DNA from: UBA5072 sp963822145
GTDB lineage: Bacteria > Bacteroidota > Bacteroidia > Bacteroidales > UBA10428
DNA length: 64,000 bases
Reading direction: 5' to 3'
NCBI GenBank assembly: GCA_963822145.1
Contig: CAWGGG010000001.1
Span: 372,001-436,000 of the forward strand
Below are positions 33,808 to 43,766 of this stretch, in pieces. The position numbers and the translations under genes were made by a program. Position 1 is the first letter of the stretch, and each line of letters begins with the position of its first letter. Under the pieces are notes generated by a model, which saw only the letters and a program-made list of their open reading frames with translations, had not been told where the DNA came from and searched no databases.

Positions 33808-36423
33808 ATGCAGGCCGAAGACACCAGAATTACGGATTTGACTTTTAAACCTACCGAAAGTGCAGAAGCAGTGAAGAAAGTTGTCACAAATAAGGACGTT
33901 ACCTATACGTATGAGGAGGCTTACGCGAGCACACTCGAGTATTTCAAGGGAGATGAGCTTGCCGCTACAGTATGGGTAAATAAATATGCCCTTAAGGATT
34001 CTTTCGGCAAGATCTATGAAAAGAACCCCGAGCAAATGCATTGGCGTATAGCCCGGGAAATACAACGCATCGAGCAGAAGTATCCCAATCCCTTGCCTTT
34101 GGTAGAAATCCATGGCCTTCTGAAGGATTTTCGTTACATCGTGCCACAGGGAAGTCCCATGACCGGTATTGGCAATAACTTCCAGATCGCCTCCCTGTCG
34201 AATTGCTTCGTCATCGGGAATGCAGGCGCCTCAGATTCGTACGGCGGCATTATGAAAATTGACCAGGAGCAGGTGCAACTGATGAAACGCCGTGGTGGTG
34301 TGGGACACGATCTGTCCCACATCCGCCCGAAAGGTACACCCGTGCTGAACAGCGCCCTTACCTCCACAGGAGTGGTTCCTTTTATGGAACGATATTCCAA
34401 TTCCACCCGAGAGGTGGCCCAGGACGGCCGCCGTGGGGCGCTGATGCTGAGCATTTCCATCAAACACCCCGATTCAGAGAAGTTCATCGACGCCAAGCTC
34501 GAGAAAGGCAAGGTAACCGGCGCCAATATTTCTGTACGCATCAATGATGAGTTCATGAAGGCGGTGGTAGATAATGAAAGCTATGTACAACATTACCCGG
34601 TGGATTCGGACAATCCCGTGTTCACGAGGGAAATAGAAGCCCGGAAACTTTGGCAAAAGATTGTGCACAATGCATGGAAATCTGCTGAACCCGGAATTCT
34701 TTTCTGGGATACCATCATCCGGGAATCAGTACCCGATTGCTATGCCGATTTCGGATATCGCACGGTTTCCACCAATCCCTGCGGTGAAATTCCCTTATGC
34801 CCTTATGATTCCTGCAGGTTGCTGGCTATTAACCTTTACAGCTATGTAAATCAGCCGTTTACGCCAGAAGCTGTGTTTGATTTCGCAAAATTCAAAAAAC
34901 ATGTTCATTATGCTCAGCGCATAATGGATGATATCATCGACCTGGAGCTCGAAAAGATTGATGCTATACTGGAAAAGATCAACCGGGATCCCGAAGATCC
35001 TGAGCTGAAAAGGGTTGAAAGGAAACTCTGGGAAAATATCCGCGTAAAGGCCGAAGAAGGAAGGCGCACAGGCATCGGCATCACTGCTGAAGGTGACATG
35101 TTGGCTGGCCTGGGGTTACGCTATGGCAGCGACGATGCCGTCGATTTCTCGGTTGAAGTGCAGAAAACGCTTGCCATCGAAGCCTACCGTTCCTCTGTTG
35201 AAGTGGCCCGGGAACGCGGACCTTTCGCCATTTACGATGCGCACCTTGAGAAAGACAATCCGTTCATCCTGCGCCTGAAGGCTGAAGATGAACAAATGTA
35301 CCGCGACATGGTGAAATACGGCCGGAGGAACATCGCCCTGCTCACCATCGCACCAACCGGCACCACCAGTCTGATGACCCAGACCACCTCCGGGATCGAG
35401 CCGGTATTCCTTCCCGTTTATAAACGCCGCAGGAAGGTAAATCCGAACGATGCCAATACCAACATCACCTTCACCGATGAGGTTGGTGATAAATGGGAGG
35501 AATTCAATGTGTTCCATCACAAATTCATCACCTGGCTCGAAGTTAGCGGCTATGATGTAAAAGAGGTCATGCAGTATAACGATGAAAAACTGCAGGAAGT
35601 TGTAGCGCGTTCGCCGTATTATAAAGCCACCTCCAATGATGTCGACTGGATGAACAAGGTGAGGATGCAGGGTGAGGTGCAGAAATGGGTTGACCATTCC
35701 ATCAGCGTTACCATCAATCTGCCCAGCCATGCTTCAGAAGAACTCGTTGACCAGCTCTATGTTACAGCATGGCAGAGCGGCTGCAAAGGCGTGACGGTTT
35801 ACCGCGACGGTTCCAGGTCGGGCGTGCTGCTCAATAACAAGGACAAGGAGAAAGAGAACGATGAGAACGATAGCCTTCGGTTCAAAAGACCCCGGGTGCT
35901 CGATGCCGATATCATCCGGTTCAACAACAACGAGGAAAAGTGGATTGCTTTTATAGGCCTCAAGGACAATAAACCCTATGAAATCTTCACCGGTATAGTG
36001 GATGACGAGATGTTCCCCATACCCAAATCGATTGCCAAGGGTAAGATCATTAAAAACCGTGATGAGCATGGCAAATCAAGGTACGACTTTCAATATACCG
36101 ATAAATACGGCTATAACAATACGCTGGGCGGACTATCCCATATGTTCAACAAGGAATACTGGAATTATGCCAAGTTGTTCTCCAGCGTTCTGCGACACGG
36201 CATGCCGATACCCGATGTGGTTAACCTTGTAGCTTCGTTGCAGCTCGACAGTGACACAATCAATACCTGGAAGAATGGTGTGGAAAGGGCACTGAAAAAG
36301 TATATCCCCAACGACACCAGAGCAAAGAAAGGGAAAACCTGTTCCGAATGCGGTTCAGAAAACCTGATCTACCAGGAAGGTTGCCTGAAGTGTACATCCT
36401 GCGGATCATCGAAGTGCGGGTGA
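33808..36423 (+). CDS. nrdJ: Adenosylcobalamin-dependent (class II) ribonucleoside-diphosphate reductase
   Basis: Reduces ribonucleotides to deoxyribonucleotides using a radical made from adenosylcobalamin, so it works with or without oxygen. It is 871 residues long, a single chain, as in the long class II type. Visible motifs: SNCFVIG (active-site Cys133), NPCGEIPL (Cys325, Glu327), and APTGTTSL (about residue 515). The C-terminus is a zinc-ribbon-like tail with CSECG, CLKC and TSCGSSKCG, carrying the redox Cys pair used for re-reduction. The start ATG at 33808 follows a long leader. A bidirectional terminator follows. The enzyme needs vitamin B12, whose synthesis or uptake genes are not in the window. 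Confidence 0.95.
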   Translation: MQAEDTRITDLTFKPTESAEAVKKVVTNKDVTYTYEEAYASTLEYFKGDELAATVWVNKYALKDSFGKIYEKNPEQMHWRIAREIQRIEQKYPNPLPLVEIHGLLKDFRYIVPQGSPMTGIGNNFQIASLSNCFVIGNAGASDSYGGIMKIDQEQVQLMKRRGGVGHDLSHIRPKGTPVLNSALTSTGVVPFMERYSNSTREVAQDGRRGALMLSISIKHPDSEKFIDAKLEKGKVTGANISVRINDEFMKAVVDNESYVQHYPVDSDNPVFTREIEARKLWQKIVHNAWKSAEPGILFWDTIIRESVPDCYADFGYRTVSTNPCGEIPLCPYDSCRLLAINLYSYVNQPFTPEAVFDFAKFKKHVHYAQRIMDDIIDLELEKIDAILEKINRDPEDPELKRVERKLWENIRVKAEEGRRTGIGITAEGDMLAGLGLRYGSDDAVDFSVEVQKTLAIEAYRSSVEVARERGPFAIYDAHLEKDNPFILRLKAEDEQMYRDMVKYGRRNIALLTIAPTGTTSLMTQTTSGIEPVFLPVYKRRRKVNPNDANTNITFTDEVGDKWEEFNVFHHKFITWLEVSGYDVKEVMQYNDEKLQEVVARSPYYKATSNDVDWMNKVRMQGEVQKWVDHSISVTINLPSHASEELVDQLYVTAWQSGCKGVTVYRDGSRSGVLLNNKDKEKENDENDSLRFKRPRVLDADIIRFNNNEEKWIAFIGLKDNKPYEIFTGIVDDEMFPIPKSIAKGKIIKNRDEHGKSRYDFQYTDKYGYNNTLGGLSHMFNKEYWNYAKLFSSVLRHGMPIPDVVNLVASLQLDSDTINTWKNGVERALKKYIPNDTRAKKGKTCSECGSENLIYQEGCLKCTSCGSSKCG

Positions 36424-36442
36424 TCTTCTGGGCAGTGCAATA

Positions 36443-36473
36443 AAAAAGCCGGCGTTTGTAATGCCGGCTTTTT
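36443..36473. terminator. Bidirectional terminator between nrdJ and the EF-G paralog gene
   Basis: An 11-bp stem AAAAAGCCGGC / GCCGGCTTTTT with a 9-base loop, with A-runs and T-runs on both sides. It serves the two convergent genes. Confidence 0.92.
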
Positions 36474-36483
36474 GTTATTATGC

Positions 36484-38634
36484 CTATTCCTCCTTTTCTT
36501 CTGCCTCGTAAGCCTTTAGCAGTTCCTCCTGGATGTTGCCCGGTACCGGCTCGTATTCGAGGAATTTCATGGAATACATGGCACGGCCTCCGGTAATGGA
36601 GCTGAGTGCAGTGGAATATTTGTTCATCTCGGCCAGGGGCACCTTTGCGGTGATCTTCTGAAATCCCATTTCAGATGACATACCCTGCACGATGGCACGT
36701 CTTCCCTGCAGGTCGCTCATCACGTCACCCATGCGGTCACCCGGTACCAGCACGTCCACCTGGTACATCGGTTCCAGGATCTTGGGTGCGGCCTTTTTGA
36801 ACGCCATACTGAATGCATTGCGCCCGGCAAGTTTGAAGGAGATTTCATTGGAATCAACCGGGTGCATCTTTCCATCATATACATATACCCGAATATCACG
36901 GGCATAGGAACCGGTGAGCGGTCCTACTTCTATCTTTTCCATTAATCCCTTCAGGATGGCAGGTAAAAAACGAGCATCAATCGAACCTCCCACTATGCAA
37001 TTATAAAATATCAGCTTACCTCCCCAGGCCAGTGGAATTTCTTCCTTATCCCTGATGGACATTTTCTGATCCTTTCCTTCTATCTTGAACATTTCAGTAT
37101 CCGGTGTGCCTTCTTTATGCGGCTCGATCACCAGGTGCACCTCGCCAAACTGGCCTGCACCACCCGACTGTTTTTTATGACGGTAATCGGCCTGTGCAAA
37201 TTTGGTTATGGTCTCCCGGTAAGGGATTTTGGGTGCCAGAAACTCGGTGCTTAACTTGAAAATATTGTCGAGGTGCCACTTAAGAATGTTCAGGTGATAC
37301 TCGCCCTGACCCAACAGAATGATTTGCTTTAATTCCTTCGAATACTCGATCTGTATGGTGGGATCCTCAAAATTCATGCGTTGCAGCGCCTCGCCCAGCT
37401 TTTCCTCATCCCCCTCACTCAAGGTTTTAATGGCAGTACGATATTTGGGCTCAGGGAATTCAATGGCCGGAAACTTGATGTTGGTATCCAGCGACAGGGT
37501 TTGATTTGTTTTAGTGGCTTTCAGCTTTACCGTGGCACCCAGGTCACCCGCCAGCATATTGGGCACCTTGCTCCTGTTTTTGCCGGCAACAGCAAATATC
37601 TGGGCGATTCTTTCCTTGTTCTGTGTAGAGTTGTTGGTAAGGTCGATACCTTCCTTGATTTCTCCGGCCATTACCTTGAAATAGTTGATCTCACCAATAT
37701 GGGTTTCAACTGCTGATTTATATACAAACAGCGTGGCTTGGCCTGACGGGTCACACTTCACCTCCTTGCCACCGGCAACGGGTGCGGGTACTTCATTGGG
37801 ACTCGGAGCCACCTGGGTAATAAATTCCAAAAGCCGGCCTACACCAATATTCCTTTTTGCTGAAACGCAGAAGATGGGAAAGAGCCCGCGCTGCAATAAT
37901 CCTGCCTTGATTCCCTTCTGCAGTTCATCAGGTGTCAATGTATCATTGGCAAAAAACTGCTCCATCAACGATTCATCACTTTCAGCGGCCCTTTCAACCA
38001 GGGCAGCATGCAACTCCTCTGCCTGGTCTTTCTGATCAGCAGGGATATCCAGTATTTGCGGCTTACCCCCTTCTTTGGGAAATTTATACATTTTCATGGT
38101 CAGCACATCCACGATCGAATCAAAACCAGCTCCTGTATTTACAGGATATTGGATTAAAACAGCATGATTGCCGAATCTTTCCTTGATGGACTCAATAGTC
38201 TTTTCCCAGTTGGCCTTCTCATGATCCACCTGGTTGACTACAAATATGATAGATTTATTGGCTTTGGCCAGGTACCTTCCGTGTATCTCGGCACCAACCT
38301 CTATGCCATTTTGAGCATTGACCACCATCAAGGCCGTATCGGTAACCGTGAGAGCCGATATCACGCCGTTCACAAAATCATCCAGACCCGGGGCATCAAT
38401 AAGGTTAATTTTGTTATCGTTATAGAGTGTGTATAACAGTGAGGAAAATACAGAACAGGTATTGTTCTGCTCAATTTCTTTGAAATCTGATACGGTATTC
38501 TTGCTTTCGACGTCACCCCTGCGCTCAATGACACCACCCTCATAAAGCATGGCTTCTGCAAGCGTAGTTTTCCCCGATCCGGAATTACCAACAATTACCA
38601 GGTTTTTGATCTGACCCGTTGAATATGTCTTCAT
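36484..38634 (-). CDS. EF-G paralog (EF-G2-like) with altered GTPase motifs
   Basis: Translation-factor GTPase of 716 residues with all five EF-G domains. G1 is intact (GNSGSGKTT, 16-24). G3 reads DAPGLDDF (80-87) where EF-G has DTPGHVDF, so the catalytic His is Leu84. G4 reads NQVD instead of NKxD. The switch I RGITI motif is absent (NNTCSVFSS at 57-65). Domain IV retains SGGAGQFGEVHLVIEP, and domain V ends with the usual GxxxYS region. A Bacteroides EF-G paralog that translocates without GTP hydrolysis has been reported; this protein fits that description by motif. It is not the housekeeping fusA: no rpsL/rpsG/tuf neighbours. Expression is probably from the TTG-N19-TATTTTTG promoter 56-85 bases upstream. 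Confidence 0.9.
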   Translation of the reverse strand: MKTYSTGQIKNLVIVGNSGSGKTTLAEAMLYEGGVIERRGDVESKNTVSDFKEIEQNNTCSVFSSLLYTLYNDNKINLIDAPGLDDFVNGVISALTVTDTALMVVNAQNGIEVGAEIHGRYLAKANKSIIFVVNQVDHEKANWEKTIESIKERFGNHAVLIQYPVNTGAGFDSIVDVLTMKMYKFPKEGGKPQILDIPADQKDQAEELHAALVERAAESDESLMEQFFANDTLTPDELQKGIKAGLLQRGLFPIFCVSAKRNIGVGRLLEFITQVAPSPNEVPAPVAGGKEVKCDPSGQATLFVYKSAVETHIGEINYFKVMAGEIKEGIDLTNNSTQNKERIAQIFAVAGKNRSKVPNMLAGDLGATVKLKATKTNQTLSLDTNIKFPAIEFPEPKYRTAIKTLSEGDEEKLGEALQRMNFEDPTIQIEYSKELKQIILLGQGEYHLNILKWHLDNIFKLSTEFLAPKIPYRETITKFAQADYRHKKQSGGAGQFGEVHLVIEPHKEGTPDTEMFKIEGKDQKMSIRDKEEIPLAWGGKLIFYNCIVGGSIDARFLPAILKGLMEKIEVGPLTGSYARDIRVYVYDGKMHPVDSNEISFKLAGRNAFSMAFKKAAPKILEPMYQVDVLVPGDRMGDVMSDLQGRRAIVQGMSSEMGFQKITAKVPLAEMNKYSTALSSITGGRAMYSMKFLEYEPVPGNIQEELLKAYEAEEKEE

Positions 38635-38689
38635 TTCTTAAATTATTTACTATTAATACCTTATTGAATGCCCCTTGGCAAGAGACTTG

Positions 38690-38719
38690 CAAAAATAACA
38701 AAATTTTGCTTAGAACCAA
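38690..38719 (-). promoter_or_regulatory. Bacteroidota-type promoter of the EF-G paralog gene
   Basis: On the minus strand TTG (38719-38717), 19 bases, then TATTTTTG (38697-38690), matching TAnnTTTG exactly. It gives a leader of about 50 bases to the ATG at 38634. Confidence 0.72.
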
Positions 38720-38772
38720 GAACTATCGGGGATTTCATGAAGAAGACAATCTGCTATTTACCAGAATTTTAT

Positions 38773-38800
38773 AAAAAAAAGGCCCCGCCAGCGGCGGGGC
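38773..38800 (-). terminator. Intrinsic terminator of the TonB-type receptor gene
   Basis: On the minus strand an 8-bp stem GCCCCGCC / GGCGGGGC with a 3-base loop, followed by CC and eight T. It ends the receptor transcript about 40 bases after its stop. Confidence 0.92.
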
Positions 38801-38841
38801 TCTTTAACAACCCTAAACTAAAGATTAAACCACACTCAATA

Positions 38842-41319
38842 TTACATGCCTATGTCCATGCCGCCGCCTGAGTCTTCCTGCTCACCACCGTTTGACCTTC
38901 TGGCTGCCTGTCGGTAATTGTTGATCCGGTAAGTGAAGTTGATCATGAATATCGGCGATTCCCGTTGATTCTTGTTGTAAGTGTAAAAATCCGGTCCCTC
39001 TGAGGTAAAGGAGAATCCTGCTGTCCGGAATATATCGCGCACGTTTAAGGTTACAGTTAGCTGTTTCTTTAAGAACTCCTTACGCAAAGCTGCGTTGGCG
39101 ACAAAGAATCCCTTCCCCTCTCCCTGAAGGGTTTTATTGGGCCCGTTGTACACTGCTGTGAGCTGTAAACGGGTATCCCATTTCAGTTTGAAAAAGTTGT
39201 TGATATTGGTACGCCAGCTCGTGGATATCGAGTTCACATCGCGTCCGTTAACTTCCCCTTTCAGCTGGTAACGGAAAAGATTCCCGGTGAGGTTCAGCTG
39301 CCACCATTTGGTAATCTCTGCATTCCCCATGAGCTCAACACCAAGTGAATTATCGTTGTTTGCATTGGTGGAGGTAAAAGTATACACGGGTTTTCCGTTG
39401 AGGGTATCCACGCCGCTGATCCGGGTGATCTTGTCATTGGTGGTCCGGTAATAGGTTTCAAAAGATACAAATCCTTTTTCAAAAGTATACTGATAATTGA
39501 GCTCGAAGGCATTGGTGAACTCGGGCTTCAATTCCGGGTTCCCGTACATAACATTGTTGGATCCCCTGAATTCCTTGAATGGATTCAGGTCACGTTCATC
39601 CGGACGTCGAATGCGACGGCTGTAATTGAACTGGATCTGGTTATTTTCTCCGATCTTACGGTTGATGTAAAAGGAGGGGAAGAAATGCAGCTTCTCATAC
39701 GTATAGGATTCATCGCTGGTCAATTGATCCAGGCTCCGGTTATCGTATTCAGCCCGCAACCCCAGTTTGTAATCGAATTTACCCACGGGTCCTGAAAGGG
39801 AGGCGTAGGCCGACTGGATCGCATCGAGATAGTCGAGAGAATTGCTGATGGAATCGTTCCGCACCCATTCCTCTCCTATGGGCTGGTAATCCTCATAAAT
39901 ATATTGTGCATTGCTTTTATCCCATCTCGACTGCAGACCGACTTCGAGCAACTTGGATCCCATGGGTCTGGCGTAATCAAGTTCTAACCGGAGGTTCGAT
40001 TCGGGCTGTTCTGTCCTTGACCGGGTTTGAACCGGATCGGATGCAACGATCTCAAAATCGCTGTTGGTCTTGCTAACATTGGTATTTTCCGATTCGCTCT
40101 CTTTTCCGAACACATAATACGCTGAGGCCTGCAGCATGTGACCATTATCATCATATTTTTTTATGAAATCAAGGTTCAGATTGTAATCGAGACTGTTGTC
40201 GCTGCTTATGCCTTCATCAATATAAAATGAATCAATGGTGGCCGGATCGGTAAACCAGTGCGCCTTGCTCGCAAAATCACGGTTGAATTCACGATTGGTC
40301 ACAGCCGCGGACAGGGACAGGGTTGATTTCTGGTTAAACGAATAATCGAGCCCCGATTTTAAATTCAGGGATTGCCTGGCAAATACACCATCTGCGTTCG
40401 ACAGGATATAAGTAGTCGTATCCAAACCGTAAGTTCTTCTTTCCCCTTCCATGGTATTGTAATTCTTCTGGTTGGCATATTCACCACCAACATAGAAATT
40501 CAATTTCTGCTTTCTGAAATTCAGGAGGAAATCACCGGCATACTTGTCCCTGCTCCCGATTGAAGCATCCACAACTCCCCCAATCCCGGTGTTCTTCTGC
40601 TTTTTCATGATGATGTTGATGATACCGGCGTCTCCGTCGGGATCATACTTGGCAGAGGGACTGGTAATGATCTCCAGGCTCTGTACCGCGCTGGCCGGTA
40701 TTTGCTGCAGCCCTTCACTCCCCTGTACTACACTGGGCTTGCCATCGATAAGCAACTGGAAATTACCGCTCCCCCGTAACAAGACATTTCCATCGATATC
40801 CACCTGCACCGATGGTGTATTCTCCAGCACATTCACCAGTGAGCCTCCCGAGGCCGCAATGTCCTGGCTTACGTTTACCACTTTTTTATCAATCTTGTAT
40901 TCTACCTGCTTGTTTTGTGCCACTACGGTCACCTCACCGATCTGTTTGATATCGGGGTGAAGCACAATGGTCCCCAGGTCGGCTGAGGCTTGCAGGGCTG
41001 TAAGATCGATGCGCATATGTTTTTTGGTATAACCGATGAAACCAGCTTCGAGGTAATAACTTCCGTAAGAAATTCCCTTGAAGCTAAAGGATCCCGACTG
41101 GTCGGTAACCGTTCCGCTCACCAGGGAGGAATCCGGCAGCCGGTACAATCCCACTGTGGCGTATTCAATACCTCCATTGGTGAGCGAGTCCTGTATGGCA
41201 CCCTTAATGGTACCGGCCTTTACCGGAACGCTTTTTTCATCAGGTGTGTCAGGAGCCTGAGCGTAATTATCAAACTGAGCAATAAACACTATTATCACAA
41301 CTATAAATAACTTTTTCAT
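38842..41319 (-). CDS. TonB-dependent receptor-like outer membrane barrel protein
   Basis: Outer-membrane protein of 825 residues. The start at 41319 gives a signal peptide (KKLFIVVIIVFIAQF); the frame is open to 41352. Order: a carboxypeptidase-regulatory-like domain (about 38-120, TIKGAIQDS, GSFSFKGISYGSYYLEAGFIGY), a TonB plug domain (about 125-220, with GNVLLRGSGNFQLLIDGKPS), then a 22-strand-type barrel of the OMP_b-brl_3 family with YSRRIRRPDERDLNPF and terminal RINNYRQ. The C-terminus ends in a Gly/Asp-rich tail (GGEQEDSGGGMDIGM), unusual because barrels normally end in an aromatic residue. No SusD partner is adjacent, so the cargo is unknown. Confidence 0.87.
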   Translation of the reverse strand: MKKLFIVVIIVFIAQFDNYAQAPDTPDEKSVPVKAGTIKGAIQDSLTNGGIEYATVGLYRLPDSSLVSGTVTDQSGSFSFKGISYGSYYLEAGFIGYTKKHMRIDLTALQASADLGTIVLHPDIKQIGEVTVVAQNKQVEYKIDKKVVNVSQDIAASGGSLVNVLENTPSVQVDIDGNVLLRGSGNFQLLIDGKPSVVQGSEGLQQIPASAVQSLEIITSPSAKYDPDGDAGIINIIMKKQKNTGIGGVVDASIGSRDKYAGDFLLNFRKQKLNFYVGGEYANQKNYNTMEGERRTYGLDTTTYILSNADGVFARQSLNLKSGLDYSFNQKSTLSLSAAVTNREFNRDFASKAHWFTDPATIDSFYIDEGISSDNSLDYNLNLDFIKKYDDNGHMLQASAYYVFGKESESENTNVSKTNSDFEIVASDPVQTRSRTEQPESNLRLELDYARPMGSKLLEVGLQSRWDKSNAQYIYEDYQPIGEEWVRNDSISNSLDYLDAIQSAYASLSGPVGKFDYKLGLRAEYDNRSLDQLTSDESYTYEKLHFFPSFYINRKIGENNQIQFNYSRRIRRPDERDLNPFKEFRGSNNVMYGNPELKPEFTNAFELNYQYTFEKGFVSFETYYRTTNDKITRISGVDTLNGKPVYTFTSTNANNDNSLGVELMGNAEITKWWQLNLTGNLFRYQLKGEVNGRDVNSISTSWRTNINNFFKLKWDTRLQLTAVYNGPNKTLQGEGKGFFVANAALRKEFLKKQLTVTLNVRDIFRTAGFSFTSEGPDFYTYNKNQRESPIFMINFTYRINNYRQAARRSNGGEQEDSGGGMDIGM

Positions 41320-41486
41320 TATTACAGATTTTGAGAATTTAGATGTTAACATTCGATTTTGTATTGATTATAACACGAAAGCTAGAAAATGGATCATTAT
41401 TAAAATAATAAAATCGACCAATCCTTTAAATTAGAATACCAACATGTGCTTTTCTCGAATTACCTGAATTGTATCTTCACCAAAAA

Positions 41487-43553
41487 CTAGAACCGGGCAG
41501 TTAACTGCATCTTAATTTCACTTCGGGTATTGCCATCAATTTCATCATACCCGGAACCCAGGGTGGCTTGCTGAAAGAAATGCGTTTGGGCCAGTCTTAG
41601 TCGAAGGGTCAATGCCGGGGTAAGGGAATACCGGATCATAAGATAAGTCCGAAAACCTTTGCTGTACAAAGGCGAAAAAGTAAATCCCGAGGACAGGTCC
41701 TGCTCATAGGCATAAATCCGGGATGAATAATCATCGGTGAAGAACAACGCAAACCGGAAATCGAGGTTTAAAGGAATTTTCTGAACCCGGTATCCTGCAT
41801 CCTGATAAACTAAAAATCCCCACGATGTTTTGCCTGTAACGGGATTCACCTTAGCCATCTCCAGCCTGTTCTGAAATGAAAGCCTTTCAGCCATGCGATA
41901 GCTGATGTGATACCTGATCCCGGTATGTTTCAGGTGGATTACCCGGGGTAACGGTTGTGCAGCAGATCTTTCGTCTTCCGGATCCTGTTCATGCCTGATC
42001 CTGATATACATCTCCACCTGTTTGCCGGGGAAGTAATCCGCCTGGAACAGGTAATCGCTGCCCGATGCCGGGGCGCTCAACTGGTAACTGAGCCAGGGGA
42101 ACCTGTAGAAATCAGCATAAGCTGTAATTTTCAGCCTTTTAACGGGATGGATCTCTAATCCGGCGTAAACAGCCTCTTCATTCAGATCAGAAGATCCTTC
42201 GGAGAAAGCATCAGAATGCAGACTGAAATAGCCGGTCCCATATTTCCGGTACATCAGGGCAAAGGATGCAAATTTATTTACCGATAGCAATGCGCCGTTC
42301 AGGGTCGCCCAGGCATGATTCCCGTATGCTGTTTCACCGAATAAATGAATTTTCTTTAATCCGATCGAATAATCAACACCCCAGTTAAGCAAATCTTGCC
42401 CGCTAAAATCATAAATATCCTTTACTTCACCCCCGGTTTCCAGGTATTTGTCCAGGTGGTATTGCACCAGGGTGGTTCCCAGATGGAAGAAGTTTCCACG
42501 GAATGTCAAATTTCCGCCATAAGCCCTTTCACCCACGGACTTTTCGTCGGCTATCTCGCCGGTAGACCTGTGATGACCGCTTTCCTGAAAGGCAGAGAAG
42601 CATATCATGCCTGAATCCAGTGTGTCGGTTATATTGGCATCGCGCCGCTTTTGAGAGTAAAACCCGGTGAGGACGATCCTGCCCCAGCCGGTGCTCGCTG
42701 CCGCCCCACGGAAGAAGTCGTTTTCATCAGCTGAAGTATACGCCCTGATCTCATCGCCGCGTTTTACAATGCTGAGTGGCATGGCTGATTTACCAGGTGC
42801 CGTTCCATTGCTGAGGGTAAGTCCCTGGCCGAAACCTAGCCTGAAATCTCCCAGCAGGGCCGATTTCAGTGGCCCCATATCATGAACCATCAAATAAGCG
42901 GAATTAAAATCAAACCCGGCCCTGTTGGAATTTCTGAAGAGCTCCTCTCCGGGATCCTTTTCCAGGGTTATTCCGGCCCGGATATGATCATTCAGATCCA
43001 GCCCGTAACGGGCATAATACAGCCATGGATTTCCGGGATAACGCCGGCCCCCTGTTACCGGGTCGTTTTCACGGTAACCCTTTGCTTTTTCCAATACCCG
43101 CTGTGTCTTCAGGATGATCTCATGGTTCACTGGACTAATCCTGGCCATATCCAGGAATGCTATAGTATCAAGATCCGCGGTTATCTTCACATAAGGCATC
43201 AGCCGTCTGATCAACTCATCCGTATAACCATACACCAACGGCAATTCGTTCAGCGAAAGAAGATTGCCATGTTCTTTCCTGTAATCGATCAGGCTGCTGA
43301 TCTGAAAATCGGTAAGAAAAGCCAGTTTTCGCAGGTCCGCAGCTGTGGCTTTGTTAAGGTCAAGTGGTTTTCGCTGCAGGTTGTCGAGCTCATTCAAAAC
43401 GGCTTCAAAATCGGCTGACTCCCCACCCCGCGAAGCTACGGCTTCAATAAGGGCTTCCCTGGTACTGAATTGTCCCGGAAATAAGGATTGTGCTGCTGTG
43501 GTAAAACACATAACGAAGCCTGCAGCGATCAACAGCAGGTAACGAACATTCAT
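41487..43553 (-). CDS. Exported helix-hairpin-helix protein with barrel-like C-terminal region
   Basis: Exported protein of 688 residues with a signal peptide (LLLIAAGFVMCFTTAAQ). Residues about 40-125 carry ComEA-type helix-hairpin-helix segments (PLDLNKATAADLRKLAFLTD, then LLSLNELPLVYGYTDELI). The remaining 550 residues are beta-rich, with alternating strands and many Tyr/Phe/Arg, ending in MQLTARF, a terminal Phe as in outer-membrane barrels. Proteins of this design are frequent in Bacteroidota and poorly characterised; HHH domains bind DNA in ComEA, which might suggest DNA uptake across the outer membrane, but this is inference. It is transcribed alone, with about 170 bases between it and the receptor gene downstream. 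Confidence 0.8.
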   Translation of the reverse strand: MNVRYLLLIAAGFVMCFTTAAQSLFPGQFSTREALIEAVASRGGESADFEAVLNELDNLQRKPLDLNKATAADLRKLAFLTDFQISSLIDYRKEHGNLLSLNELPLVYGYTDELIRRLMPYVKITADLDTIAFLDMARISPVNHEIILKTQRVLEKAKGYRENDPVTGGRRYPGNPWLYYARYGLDLNDHIRAGITLEKDPGEELFRNSNRAGFDFNSAYLMVHDMGPLKSALLGDFRLGFGQGLTLSNGTAPGKSAMPLSIVKRGDEIRAYTSADENDFFRGAAASTGWGRIVLTGFYSQKRRDANITDTLDSGMICFSAFQESGHHRSTGEIADEKSVGERAYGGNLTFRGNFFHLGTTLVQYHLDKYLETGGEVKDIYDFSGQDLLNWGVDYSIGLKKIHLFGETAYGNHAWATLNGALLSVNKFASFALMYRKYGTGYFSLHSDAFSEGSSDLNEEAVYAGLEIHPVKRLKITAYADFYRFPWLSYQLSAPASGSDYLFQADYFPGKQVEMYIRIRHEQDPEDERSAAQPLPRVIHLKHTGIRYHISYRMAERLSFQNRLEMAKVNPVTGKTSWGFLVYQDAGYRVQKIPLNLDFRFALFFTDDYSSRIYAYEQDLSSGFTFSPLYSKGFRTYLMIRYSLTPALTLRLRLAQTHFFQQATLGSGYDEIDGNTRSEIKMQLTARF

Positions 43554-43766
43554 AGCCTAACGGTTTAATGCGACGATTTAGGTCATTAACATTTAACTTT
43601 AACGTGTACTTTAATGTAGGGCAATTTACAAATAAATATAACTTTTTGTATTTGATTTAAGGGTTTAATTCTCCTGAAAAGGCAATAACAGAACCTCAGC
43701 TTAGAGCAAATCATTTAACAACGCCTTGGGCACCCTTGCAGCGGAAGAATTAATGACTTTTTCATT

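Noticed and set aside
33635..33841. 68-codon plus-strand ORF in the nrdJ leader
   Set aside because: It overlaps the nrdJ start out of frame, has no domain and no supporting signal; probably chance.
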